DNA of 9,800 nt from DATAFO01 sp046728935 (lineage in GTDB: Bacteria; Actinomycetota; Thermoleophilia; Solirubrobacterales; 70-9). The stretch covers positions 1 to 9,800 of the forward strand of contig JBKPFS010000141.1 of assembly GCA_046728935.1 (NCBI GenBank). The letters run 5' to 3'. The notes under the pieces are model-generated. The model had not been told where the DNA came from. It saw only the letters and a program-made list of their open reading frames with translations, and ran no database searches. The translations under genes were made by a program, and so were the position numbers. This document shows positions 1 through 7,168 of the stretch, piece by piece; within the stretch, counting starts at the first letter, position 1, and each line of letters starts with the position of its first letter.

Positions 1-1
1 C

Positions 2-217
2 CTGAGGACGACGGCGGCAGTGGCGCTGGTGTTCTTCCTGCTGACGATCACGTTCATGCTCCTGGCGATCGGCGATTCCGGTGGCCACGAGGACGTCACC
101 AAGTGGGGCGGATACGTCGGGCTGGCGCCGGCGCTCGCGGCCTGGTACGCGTCGTTCGCGGCGGTCGTCAACTCGACCTTCGGGCGGACGGTCCTTCCCG
201 TGAGGCACCTGAAGTGA
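2..217 (+). CDS. satP: Acetate uptake transporter, SatP/GPR1/FUN34/YaaH family (3' end only)
   Basis: This reading frame is open to the left edge, so only the last 71 residues are visible; the GTG at 20 is internal rather than a start. The fragment has two hydrophobic segments, one rich in F/L/T/M at about residues 7-24 and one around GGYVGLAPALAAWYASFAAV, followed by a short tail with FGRTVLP. The GGY.G...A..AWYAS...V.N..FGR..LP pattern is typical of the C-terminal two helices of the family, which are inner-membrane acetate (and succinate) transporters. The N-terminal NPAPLG signature would lie outside the window. The acetyl-CoA synthetase 130 bases downstream on the same strand supports a role in acetate uptake. 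The family assignment is fairly secure; the exact substrate is inferred from family and context. Confidence 0.8.
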   Translation: MRTTAAVALVFFLLTITFMLLAIGDSGGHEDVTKWGGYVGLAPALAAWYASFAAVVNSTFGRTVLPVRHLK

Positions 218-279
218 CGGACCGACCCTGAGTCTCCGAGAGGAGTAAGATCGAGCACCAGAAAACACGAATAACGCAC

Positions 280-306
280 CCGGCGCCCCCGTCGCGGGCG
301 CGCCGG
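280..306 (+). terminator. GC-rich hairpin in the satP-acsA spacer (terminator or leader structure)
   Basis: Bases 280-291 pair with 295-306 around a TCG loop, giving a 12-bp stem with one C-C mismatch (287 with 299). No T-run follows, so it is not a textbook intrinsic terminator, although GC-rich stems without a U tract are common in actinobacteria. It lies after the transporter stop codon and 41 bases before the acsA ATG. It could end the transporter transcript, or sit in the acsA leader if transcription starts upstream. A TAAGAT hexamer at 246-251 could be a -10 box for acsA but has no convincing -35 partner. Confidence 0.35.
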
Positions 307-337
307 CCTCGCGATCTAATCGGAGGACCTTGAGCCG

Positions 338-343
338 AGGAGG
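338..343 (+). promoter_or_regulatory. Shine-Dalgarno site that fixes the acsA start
   Basis: A perfect AGGAGG lies 4 bases upstream of the ATG at 348. The competing in-frame TTG at 330 has a GGAGG only about 3 bases upstream, which is too close, and would place AGGAGG inside the coding region. The ATG at 348 is therefore preferred. Confidence 0.7.
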
Positions 344-347
344 AGAG

Positions 348-2456
348 ATGGCAAGCGAAGCAACCTCAACCGAAGCGCAAATCGCCGTTCACTGGCGCGA
401 GGAGGAGTACATCGAGCCGCCGGCGGAGTTCGTCGAGCAAGCGAACGCGAACGACCCCGCGATCCTCGAGCGATTCAGCGAGGAACACTTCCCCGACTGC
501 TTCACGGAGTACGCCGAGCTGCTCGACTGGGACCAGAAGTGGGACACGATCCTCGACACCAGCAATCCGCCGTTCTGGAAGTGGTTCGTCGGGGGCCGGT
601 TGAACGCTTCCTACAACTGCGTGGACCGCCACCTGGAGACGCGAGCCGACCAGGCGGCCTTCATCTGGGTGCCCGAGCCGGAGGACCAGGAGACCCAGCA
701 CCTGAGCTACCGCGAGCTCCACGAGCGGATGAACGAGTTCGCCGCGCTCCTGCGTGGCTTCGGTGGCGTCAAGCAGGGCGATCGCGTGACCTTCCACCTG
801 CCCATGGTGCTCGAGCTGCCGATCTCGATGTTCGCGTGCGCCCGGCTGGGCGTCATCCACTCGGAGGTGTTCGGCGGCTTCAGCGGGGCGGCTTGCGGCG
901 ATCGGCTCGAGGACTCGCAGAGCAAGCTCCTCGTGACCATGGACGGCTACTACCGCGGCGGTGAGCTGATCGACCACAAGGCCAAGGCGGACGAGGCGGT
1001 GGAGGCGGCGCGTGAGCGTGGCCACGAGGTGGAGAAGGTGCTGGTCTGGCGGCGCCACCCTGGCGAGTACGCATCGAAGAGCCCCATGGTCGAGGGGCGC
1101 GACTTCTTCATCGACGAGCTCCTCGAGGACTACCGTGGGGAGAAGGTCGAGCCGGTCTCGATGCCGGCCGAGGCGCCGCTGTTCCTGATGTACACCAGCG
1201 GCACGACGGGGCGGCCGAAGGGGTGCGAGCACAGCACCGGCGGGTACCTGTCGTACGTCGCGGGAACATCGAAGTACTACCAGGACATCCACCCCGACGA
1301 CACCTACTGGTGCTTCGCCGACATCGGGTGGATCACCGGGCACTCCTACATCGTCTACGGGCCCCTGGCGCTGGGGACCACCAGCGTGATCTACGAGGGC
1401 ATCCCGGTACACCCGGATCCCGGCCGGCCGTGGCGGATCGCCGAGAAGCTCGGTGTGAACATATTCCACACCGCGCCGACCACGATCCGGATGTTGCGCA
1501 AGGTCGGTCCGGACGAGCCGGCGAAGTACGACTACCACTTCAAGCACATGACGACGGTCGGCGAGCCGATCGAACCGGAGGTGTGGCGGTGGTACCACGA
1601 GGCGGTCGGCAAGGGTGAGGCCGTGATCGTCGACACCTGGTGGCAGACCGAGAACGGCGGCTTCCTGGGCAGCACCCTGCCCGCCCTGCAGCCGATGAAG
1701 CCAGGTAGTTGCGGCCCCGGGGTGCTCGGCATCTACCCCGTGATCTACGACGAGGAGGGCAACGAGGTCGAGGCCGGCAGCGGTAATGCGGGCAACATCT
1801 GCATCCGCAATCCCTGGCCGGGCATCTTCCAGGGGATCTGGGGCCAGCCGGAGCGGTTCGTGGAGACCTACTACGAGAAGTACTGCCGGGACAAGGACAG
1901 CACGGACTGGCACGACTGGCCGTACTTCGCGGGTGATGGCGCGGTCCAGGCCGCCGACGGCTACTTCCGGATCCTCGGCCGGGTAGACGACGTGATCAAC
2001 GTCGCCGGACATCGGCTGGGGACCAAGGAGCTCGAGTCCGCCAGCATCACGGTCGAAGAGGTCGCCGAGGCCGCCGCCGTCCCCGTGATCGACGAGGTGC
2101 GCGGCCGCGCGGTCGAGATGTACGTCTCCCTGAAGCCTGGTTTCGAGCCCAGCGAGGAGATCGAGACGAAGGTCTCACAGGCGATCGAGCGGGAGATCGG
2201 GAAGATCGCACGGCCCAAGAACATCTGGGCGGTCAAGGACATGCCCAAGACCCGCTCCGGAAAGATCATGCGTCGGGTGATCGCGTCGATCTCCAACTTC
2301 GCCGACGTGGGCGACGTGACCACGCTGGCGAACCCGGAGATCGTCGACGAGATCCAGCAGCATGTCCAGAGCGAGAAGGTGGCCAGCGGCGAGACCCCGC
2401 GCGAGCTGACGCCGGAAGAGCTCGAGGAGATCAAGCGGTTCGGTCAGACGGAGTGA
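348..2456 (+). CDS. acsA: Acetyl-CoA synthetase, AMP-forming
   Basis: Acetate + ATP + CoA gives acetyl-CoA + AMP + PPi through an acetyl-adenylate; the enzyme is cytosolic. From the ATG at 348 the protein has 702 residues, somewhat longer than the usual ~650 because of an acidic N-terminal extension and a charged C-terminal tail. ANL-superfamily motifs are complete: TSGTTGRPKG at 283-292, the WWQTE motif from 431, GRVDDVINVAGHRLG in the hinge/C-domain, and PKTRSGK with the adenylation lysine K639, the site acetylated in Acs enzymes. The tryptophan pair in WWQTE is the acetate-size-limiting feature of Acs, which favours acetate or propionate. The motif reads WWQTENGG where most Acs have WWQTETGG. 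The upstream transporter fragment supports acetate assimilation. Propionyl-CoA synthetase is the main alternative. Confidence 0.9.
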   Translation: MASEATSTEAQIAVHWREEEYIEPPAEFVEQANANDPAILERFSEEHFPDCFTEYAELLDWDQKWDTILDTSNPPFWKWFVGGRLNASYNCVDRHLETRADQAAFIWVPEPEDQETQHLSYRELHERMNEFAALLRGFGGVKQGDRVTFHLPMVLELPISMFACARLGVIHSEVFGGFSGAACGDRLEDSQSKLLVTMDGYYRGGELIDHKAKADEAVEAARERGHEVEKVLVWRRHPGEYASKSPMVEGRDFFIDELLEDYRGEKVEPVSMPAEAPLFLMYTSGTTGRPKGCEHSTGGYLSYVAGTSKYYQDIHPDDTYWCFADIGWITGHSYIVYGPLALGTTSVIYEGIPVHPDPGRPWRIAEKLGVNIFHTAPTTIRMLRKVGPDEPAKYDYHFKHMTTVGEPIEPEVWRWYHEAVGKGEAVIVDTWWQTENGGFLGSTLPALQPMKPGSCGPGVLGIYPVIYDEEGNEVEAGSGNAGNICIRNPWPGIFQGIWGQPERFVETYYEKYCRDKDSTDWHDWPYFAGDGAVQAADGYFRILGRVDDVINVAGHRLGTKELESASITVEEVAEAAAVPVIDEVRGRAVEMYVSLKPGFEPSEEIETKVSQAIEREIGKIARPKNIWAVKDMPKTRSGKIMRRVIASISNFADVGDVTTLANPEIVDEIQQHVQSEKVASGETPRELTPEELEEIKRFGQTE

Positions 2457-2470
2457 GGCGCTAGCCCCGT

Positions 2471-3922
2471 TCAGCTCGAGCGCGCCGCGCGCGCCAGCGC
2501 GGCGCGCTTGACCTTGCCGCTGGCAGTCTTCGGCAGCTCGTTGGCGAACTCGACGATGCGGGGGAACTTGTACGGAGCCGTGACGCTCTTCACGTGCTCC
2601 TGCAGCTCGAGCGCGAGCTGACCGCTCGGCGCACGGTCGCGCAGCACCACGATCGCCTTGACGACCGATCCGCGCTCGGCGTCCGGCGCAGGGACGGCCG
2701 CGGCCTCGGCGACCGCCGGGTGGCTGAGCAGCGCGGACTCGACCTCGACGGGGCCGATCCGGTACCCGGCCGAGAGGATGAGATCGTCGCGGCGGCCCTC
2801 GAACCACAGGTAGCCGTCGACGTCCTCCCGCACGAGATCGCCCGTTGGCCACCACTCGTACTCGAACGGCTCACCGTCGAGGTAACGGCTGAAGAAGGTG
2901 GGGCAGGTCGCCGTTCGCACCTGGAGCTCGCCGTCGGCGACGCGCAGGTCGAAGCCCGGCAGGGGCCGGCCCATCGAGCCCGCGCGGACCTCGTCCCCGA
3001 CCAGGTTGCCGGCCAGGTGCCCGGTCTCCGTTTGCCCGTAGCCGTCGTGGATCTCGAGCCCGGTCGCCTCGCTCCAGGCCTTGATCACCTCCGGGTTGAG
3101 CGCCTCCCCGGCGGACACCAATCGACGCAGGGACGGAAGCGGTCGCAGGGTCGCTCGCTTCGCGAGCATCCGGTACTCGGTCGGGGCCTGGCAGAAGACA
3201 TTCACGCCCTCGCGCTCGATCAACTCGAGCCGCTCGTCCGGGTCGAAACGGGCGTCGTGGATCACCGCCGTCGCCCCGCACAGCCATGGCGCGAGGAATA
3301 CGTTGCGGGCTGACTTCGACCATCCGGTCGCGGTCGTGCACCACGCGAGGTCGCCGTCCTCGGCCCCGAACCAATGCTCGGCCTGATTCCGCTGCGCGGT
3401 CAGGTACCGCTGGGCATGGACGGCGCCCCGAGGTTCGCCAGTCGTCCCCGAGGTGAAGACGATCAGCGCCGGCTCTGAGGGGTCCAGGTCGGCGACCTCG
3501 GTCGGGGTTGCCTGCGGCCTGTCCTCGTCGAGGGTGTGGGCGACGTCGGCCATCGTCATCGCCGGCACCCCCTCCGGCAGCTCCGCGAGGAGTCCCTCCT
3601 CGCCGACGCAAAGCGTGGGATCGGCCGCGTCGACCCGCAGCTCGAGGTCCCGCCGCCGAAGCTGCGTGCTGCAGGGCAGGGCAACCGCGCCCATTCGCCA
3701 GCAGGCGAGCAGCGATAGCACCCACTCGACGCGGTTTCCCGCCAGCGTCATCACCACGTCGCCACGGCCGACGCCACGCGCCGCGAACGCTCCCGAGAGC
3801 CCGGCCGAGCGGGCGATCAGCTCGCCGAAGTGCCAGACGCGCCGCTCACCGCCGGCGCCGATCTCCAGCAGCGCGGGCTTCGAGGCAGGAAAGCGCTCGA
3901 GGACGTCGGAGATCAGATTCAC
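2471..3922 (-). CDS. AMP-forming acyl-CoA synthetase, medium-chain (ACSM)-like
   Basis: A 483-residue ANL-superfamily enzyme that should activate a carboxylic acid to its CoA thioester. Visible motifs are TSGTTGEPRG (157-166), TGWSKSA, the A5-type YGQTETGHLAGN, a TGD motif, a hinge RRDDLILSAGYRIGP, and PKTASGK with the C-terminal catalytic lysine. TGW.KSA and YGQTET...GN resemble medium-chain acyl-CoA synthetases rather than acetyl-CoA synthetases, so a medium-chain or aromatic acid is likely; the substrate is not known. The usual PKG lysine of the P-loop is arginine (R165). I chose the GTG at 3922 because homology-like sequence (NLISDVLERFP) begins there; no good Shine-Dalgarno precedes it. 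An ATG at 4006 would add 28 unconvincing residues and overrun the divergent promoter. It converges on acsA with 14 bases between the stops. Confidence 0.85.
   Translation of the reverse strand: MNLISDVLERFPASKPALLEIGAGGERRVWHFGELIARSAGLSGAFAARGVGRGDVVMTLAGNRVEWVLSLLACWRMGAVALPCSTQLRRRDLELRVDAADPTLCVGEEGLLAELPEGVPAMTMADVAHTLDEDRPQATPTEVADLDPSEPALIVFTSGTTGEPRGAVHAQRYLTAQRNQAEHWFGAEDGDLAWCTTATGWSKSARNVFLAPWLCGATAVIHDARFDPDERLELIEREGVNVFCQAPTEYRMLAKRATLRPLPSLRRLVSAGEALNPEVIKAWSEATGLEIHDGYGQTETGHLAGNLVGDEVRAGSMGRPLPGFDLRVADGELQVRTATCPTFFSRYLDGEPFEYEWWPTGDLVREDVDGYLWFEGRRDDLILSAGYRIGPVEVESALLSHPAVAEAAAVPAPDAERGSVVKAIVVLRDRAPSGQLALELQEHVKSVTAPYKFPRIVEFANELPKTASGKVKRAALARAARSS
2479..2508. terminator. 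Perfect inverted repeat at the convergent 3' ends (candidate bidirectional terminator)
   Basis: Bases 2479-2489 (AGCGCGCCGCG) are the exact reverse complement of 2498-2508, with an 8-base loop: an 11-bp, almost pure G+C stem. It lies inside the last codons of the minus-strand acyl-CoA synthetase, encoding its Ala/Arg-rich tail, and 23 bases beyond the acsA stop. There is no strong T-run on either side. Its position between convergent genes suggests a bidirectional terminator, but GC-rich Ala/Arg codons can produce such palindromes by chance. Confidence 0.45.
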
Positions 3923-3951
3923 GGCGCCAGTCTGGCAACGGGGCGCGTTGG

Positions 3952-3980
3952 TTGACACCCTCGTCGCTGCGCCATAGGGT
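3952..3980 (+). promoter_or_regulatory. Sigma70/HrdB-type promoter for the beta-helix gene, apparently leaderless
   Basis: TTGACA at 3952-3957 is a perfect -35 box and is separated by exactly 17 bases from TAGGGT at 3975-3980, an acceptable actinobacterial -10. The predicted start site, 6-7 bases after the -10, falls on or beside the GTG at 3987, which implies a leaderless mRNA. The promoter occupies the 64-base gap to the divergent acyl-CoA synthetase start (3922), so the two genes may influence each other's transcription. Confidence 0.6.
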
Positions 3981-3986
3981 CGGGTC

Positions 3987-5154
3987 GTGGCGAGCGCAGG
4001 GATCAAGGGGGTCGGAATTGGCCTCGGGCTGGGTGCCGCGCTTGGCGTGCCCGCGGCCGCCCACGTCGAAGTTGTCCGGAACGATCCACCTCGACGGCTT
4101 CCTCGCCACCTATGGCCCGGTCGAGATCATGGGCCCGGGGGCAAGGCGCGTGACGATCGATGGAGGCGGGCAGCCGGGAGACGTCTTCGAGGCCCAATCG
4201 TCGCCGGCGGGCAACGATGTGTCGATCAGCGGCCTCACGTTCACCGGCGCGGGGAGCGGGGTGGGGGTCGAAAACGTCGAGGCCGACTTGACCCTGTCCA
4301 AGGTCACGATCTCCGGTAACGAGTCGACGCAAAGCGGCGGCGGGGTGTTCAGCTCCGGCGGCTCGCTCACGATCGACAGCTCCACCGTCTCGGGCAACGT
4401 CACGGAGGAAGAGGGCGGGGGAGTGTTCTTCTTCAGCGGCGGCGGAGGGGAGCTCGTGATTCGGAACTCGACGATCTCGGGCAACTCTGCGGGGATCTAC
4501 GGAGGTGGCCTCTACCTGAGCGCCACCGATCCCACGACCGCGGCGATCCGAAACTCGACCGTCACCACCAACGTTGCGGGCTCGGCCGCCGGGGGAGGGC
4601 TCTATGAGGCCGGCAACGGCGCAACGATCCGCGGCTCGATCATCGCGGGCAACACGGGATCACCGGCCGATCTCGACGACGGCCCGTGGCCGACCTCGTT
4701 CAGCATCATCGGCGACAGCAACGGGGCGACGCTGCTCGAGGACGACGGCGGAAATCTCTTCGACCTCGACCCCAACCTGAAGCCGCTTCGGAACAACGGC
4801 GGCCCGACCGACACGCATGCGTTCAAGCGCTCGCCGGCGAAGAACGCCGGTCCCTCGGATGCCCCCGCCCAGGACCAGAGGGGAGCGCCGCGCAAGGGCC
4901 AGCCCGACATCGGCGCCTACGAATTCAGCAAGTGCAAGGGCGTGATCGTGAACCGGGTCGGAACGTCAGGCCGCGACAAGCTCAAGGGAACCACGAAGAA
5001 GGACGGGATCATCGGCCTGGGCGGAAACGACGTCCTCAAGGGAAAGAAGGGAAGGGACGGGCTCTGCGGCGGCCGCGGCAAGGACAAGCTCAAGGGCGGT
5101 CCCGGCAAGGACAAGCTGAACGGGGGACCCGGCGAGGACAAGGAGATCCAGTAG
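3987..5154 (+). CDS. Secreted right-handed beta-helix protein, choice-of-anchor Q plus RTX-like tail, with an apparent frameshift
   Basis: The GTG at 3987 opens a signal-peptide-like stretch (small G/A/L/V core ending PAAA), but that frame stops at 4319 without the domain. From about 4063 the +1-offset frame carries the rest: SGTIHL, VEIMGPGARRVTI, then repeated parallel beta-helix turns with NSTISGN and GGG(V/L) motifs, a choice-of-anchor Q-like segment (NNGGPTDTHAF ... DIGAYEF), and a C-terminal tail of G/K/D repeats such as GGPGKDKLNGG, like hemolysin-type calcium-binding repeats. Dropping one C from 4060-4062 would join PAAA to TSKLSG. Whether this is a real mutation, a sequencing error or a different start is unresolved; TTG 4018 and GTG 4033 lie in the helix frame but give no signal peptide. 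The usual segment between signal peptide and first helix turn also looks missing. An extracellular or surface role is inferred. The stop lies 4 bases from the convergent next gene. Confidence 0.7.
4933..5154 (+). repeat. RTX-like 3' tail, long copy of a dispersed direct repeat
   Basis: This is the last 73 codons and stop of the beta-helix gene, beginning at the Cys of KCKGVIVNRVG. Bases 4933-4971 and 5080-5154 match 7169-7282 in the same orientation, while 4972-5079 (108 bases) is absent from the second copy. By hand count 101 of 114 aligned bases are identical. It also holds internal short repeats of AAGGACAAGCT. Confidence 0.85.
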
Positions 5155-5158
5155 TCGG

Positions 5159-7120
5159 CTACCGGCGGGCGTTCGGCAGGGCGAACGAGTAGCTCACGGC
5201 CTCGCTGCCCGCCTCCGCGACGTCGGGGAAGCGAAGGCCGGGCAGGATCGCCACGTCGAAGATCTCCTGCACCAGCTCCTCGAAGCGGAGGAAGCCGACG
5301 ACGTTGCCGCTCTCGATGTTGATCACCCAGACGCCGCACAGGCGCTCCTCGAGGCGCTCGGTCAAGGGCAACCCGCCGAAGGTCGCGGTCTCACGGACCT
5401 GAGACAGCCCCACGAAGGCAAACGGTCCCGCCATGACAAGGCCGCGGGTGAAGCCGGGCAGCTCGGCGACGGTCTCGACCTCGCGGGTGTCGAGATCGGC
5501 GACGCCGAGGCCGCCCTTCCCCGACTCGAGCAGCCAGAGGCGGTCGCGGTGCCAGCGGGGTGAGTGAGGCATCGAGAGTCCCGAGAGAACCGTGTCGCCC
5601 GACGCAACGTCGATCACGATCCCGCCGCTCGCCTTGTTCTCGCGCCAGCCGCCCTTCTCGTCGGTCTCACCGAGGGCCGTGACGAAGCGAATCTCGTCAC
5701 CGATCACAGCGAGGCCGTTCAGGTGGCAGCGGTCCTCCGGCAGCAGCTCGGAGATGAACGGCGGCTTCCAGCGCGGGACGAAGCTGTGGTGCGCGTCGAG
5801 CGTCGCAAGGCAGGAGAAGTTGGTCGCGCAGACCCAGAGCTCGCCCTTGGCGAAGGCGATCTCGTGGATCGCGATGTCTCCGGTGTAGTGGCGGTTGCGG
5901 GGGAGGAAGGCCGCGTCGTGGGTGCCCTTGGGCTCGAGCTTCGGCGCCACCTCGGGGAAGTTGCGGAAGTCCCAGACCTCGGTGCGGGTGCCCAGCGCGA
6001 ACCGGCCGCGATGGATCGCCAGCCCCATCGGCTTGTCGAAGTTGCGGAAATGCGTGTTGACCCGCCCCTGGTCGTAGCGAGCGGCGATCAGCTTGCCGGT
6101 CTGGTAGGTGGAGATCAGCAGGGAGCTCCCCATCTGCTGAAGGAGGGGCGGGAAGCTCCCCGTGTAGACGCTGCGAACGGGTGAGTCCGCGGAGGTCGAC
6201 TTCCGCCTGCCCGACCCCGGAGGCTGGGCGAGCCACTCGCGGGCGCGACGCGCGAGGTCGTCGGCGCGGGGAAGCATCTGCTCGAGTCCATCGGGCAGGT
6301 CGCGCGCCGCCTCGGCGGCCTGCTCGGCGAGCTGCTCGCGCGCCGCCCGCAGCGGCGCCGAGAGCTCCGCGCCGGGCTCGAGCCCGAGAAACCCGCAGAG
6401 GCGATCGATCTCCCGCTTCGGGTCCTCGAGCAGGGCCGAGCGATCGACCACGCACCATCGCTCGGGGGCCAGGTTCTCGAGATCGTCGAGCAGGGTTCGC
6501 GTGGCGGTGGCCCACTGCTCGGTGACGATCTCGGGCAGGGGGCGGCCAGCGAGCCCGCGCCACCCGGGGATCAACAGGTACGACCAGGGAGGTCCGGGCC
6601 AGTCGGGCAGGTCGGGATACGTGACCAGGGTGCCGCGCTCCCAGTCGCCAACCATCTCGGCGAGCGCCTCGCGGGGGTCGCGGTAGACGTAGACGAAGGT
6701 GGCGTCCGGAAAGACCGCCGAGAGGAAGGGGATCCGCAGCGCGTTCTTGGGCGTGCCGTCGAGCGGGCGAAGCTGAACGGGCTGACCGTCGTTCTTGGCA
6801 TCGGCGGGGTCCTGCCCACCGGTCTCGACCTGAGCCTCGGGCGCCGCCCCGTCACCCGCGGCGTCACCCGGATGAATGGTCTCGTGGACGCGGGTGACCA
6901 GCTCGGGGCTGGCGTCGGCGATCGTCAGCCGGTTCGAGTCCCACGCTCGCTGAGCCGGGTGGATCTCGGGCAGGTCGTCGAGCGCGCTGCCGTTGTCGCC
7001 GCCGGAGAGAACCACTTCCGGCGCCCGCGCCAGGGCACTGACCACCGCGGCGGCCCCCGATCGCGGCGGCGCGACGACGAAGATCGGGCGCGTGATGAGG
7101 ACTTTCGACTCGGTCGACAT
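5159..7120 (-). CDS. Sulfotransferase-like domain fused to a TIGR03032 (beta-propeller-type) domain
   Basis: A 653-residue, apparently cytosolic protein. Residues ~10-300 are sulfotransferase-like: VVAPPRSG at 15-22 is the 5'-phosphosulfate loop, and YVYRDPREA around R147 matches the 3'-phosphate motif. Between them, about 85-115 is a Gly/Ala/Asp/Gln-rich insertion. Residues ~315-650 match the TIGR03032 family: GSSLLISTYQTGKL (331-344), NFDKPMGLAIHRGRFALG, a CHLNGLA motif and SMPHSPRWH. TIGR03032 proteins have no settled function and often occur beside or fused to sulfotransferases and TPR proteins. Two typical PAPS contacts are absent: the Thr/Ser after RSG is Ala, and the Ser eight residues after R147 is Glu, so activity is uncertain. 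ATG 7120 gives the complete domain but lacks a clear Shine-Dalgarno. The gene is flanked by two direct copies of an RTX tail on the opposite strand. Confidence 0.85.
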   Translation of the reverse strand: MSTESKVLITRPIFVVAPPRSGAAAVVSALARAPEVVLSGGDNGSALDDLPEIHPAQRAWDSNRLTIADASPELVTRVHETIHPGDAAGDGAAPEAQVETGGQDPADAKNDGQPVQLRPLDGTPKNALRIPFLSAVFPDATFVYVYRDPREALAEMVGDWERGTLVTYPDLPDWPGPPWSYLLIPGWRGLAGRPLPEIVTEQWATATRTLLDDLENLAPERWCVVDRSALLEDPKREIDRLCGFLGLEPGAELSAPLRAAREQLAEQAAEAARDLPDGLEQMLPRADDLARRAREWLAQPPGSGRRKSTSADSPVRSVYTGSFPPLLQQMGSSLLISTYQTGKLIAARYDQGRVNTHFRNFDKPMGLAIHRGRFALGTRTEVWDFRNFPEVAPKLEPKGTHDAAFLPRNRHYTGDIAIHEIAFAKGELWVCATNFSCLATLDAHHSFVPRWKPPFISELLPEDRCHLNGLAVIGDEIRFVTALGETDEKGGWRENKASGGIVIDVASGDTVLSGLSMPHSPRWHRDRLWLLESGKGGLGVADLDTREVETVAELPGFTRGLVMAGPFAFVGLSQVRETATFGGLPLTERLEERLCGVWVINIESGNVVGFLRFEELVQEIFDVAILPGLRFPDVAEAGSEAVSYSFALPNARR

Positions 7121-7168
7121 CGCTGGCTAGGGCGGAATATGGTCGCAGTCAGCCAGGTGGCCCGCTAG

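Noticed and set aside
366..2012. Long open frame on the minus strand opposite acsA
   Set aside because: It has repetitive V/L/R/D-rich composition with no recognisable domain and lies wholly antisense to a conserved gene; it follows from high-GC codon bias.
3508..3986. Upstream extension of the beta-helix frame
   Set aside because: It is antisense to the acyl-CoA synthetase, extremely Arg/Pro/Ser-rich, and crosses the promoter at 3952-3980.
3923..4006. Longer N-terminus for the acyl-CoA synthetase from ATG 4006
   Set aside because: The extra 28 residues do not resemble the family, and the start would run through the divergent promoter and into the signal-peptide codons of the beta-helix gene.
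4065..4319. Continuation of the signal-peptide frame (HVEVVRND onward) as the real protein
   Set aside because: It first resembles a beta-helix N-terminus but soon turns Arg/Gly/Asp-rich and stops at 4319, while the offset frame carries clear SGTIHL and GPGARR motifs.
4972..5154. CRISPR-like or satellite repeat array in the G/K/D-rich tail
   Set aside because: The repeats are short coding units of an RTX-like tail, without conserved spacers or constant repeat length.
7121..7168. Mobile-element end or terminal inverted repeat beside the fusion gene
   Set aside because: No inverted repeat matching the other side near 5155-5160, no transposase and no target-site duplication could be found by eye.
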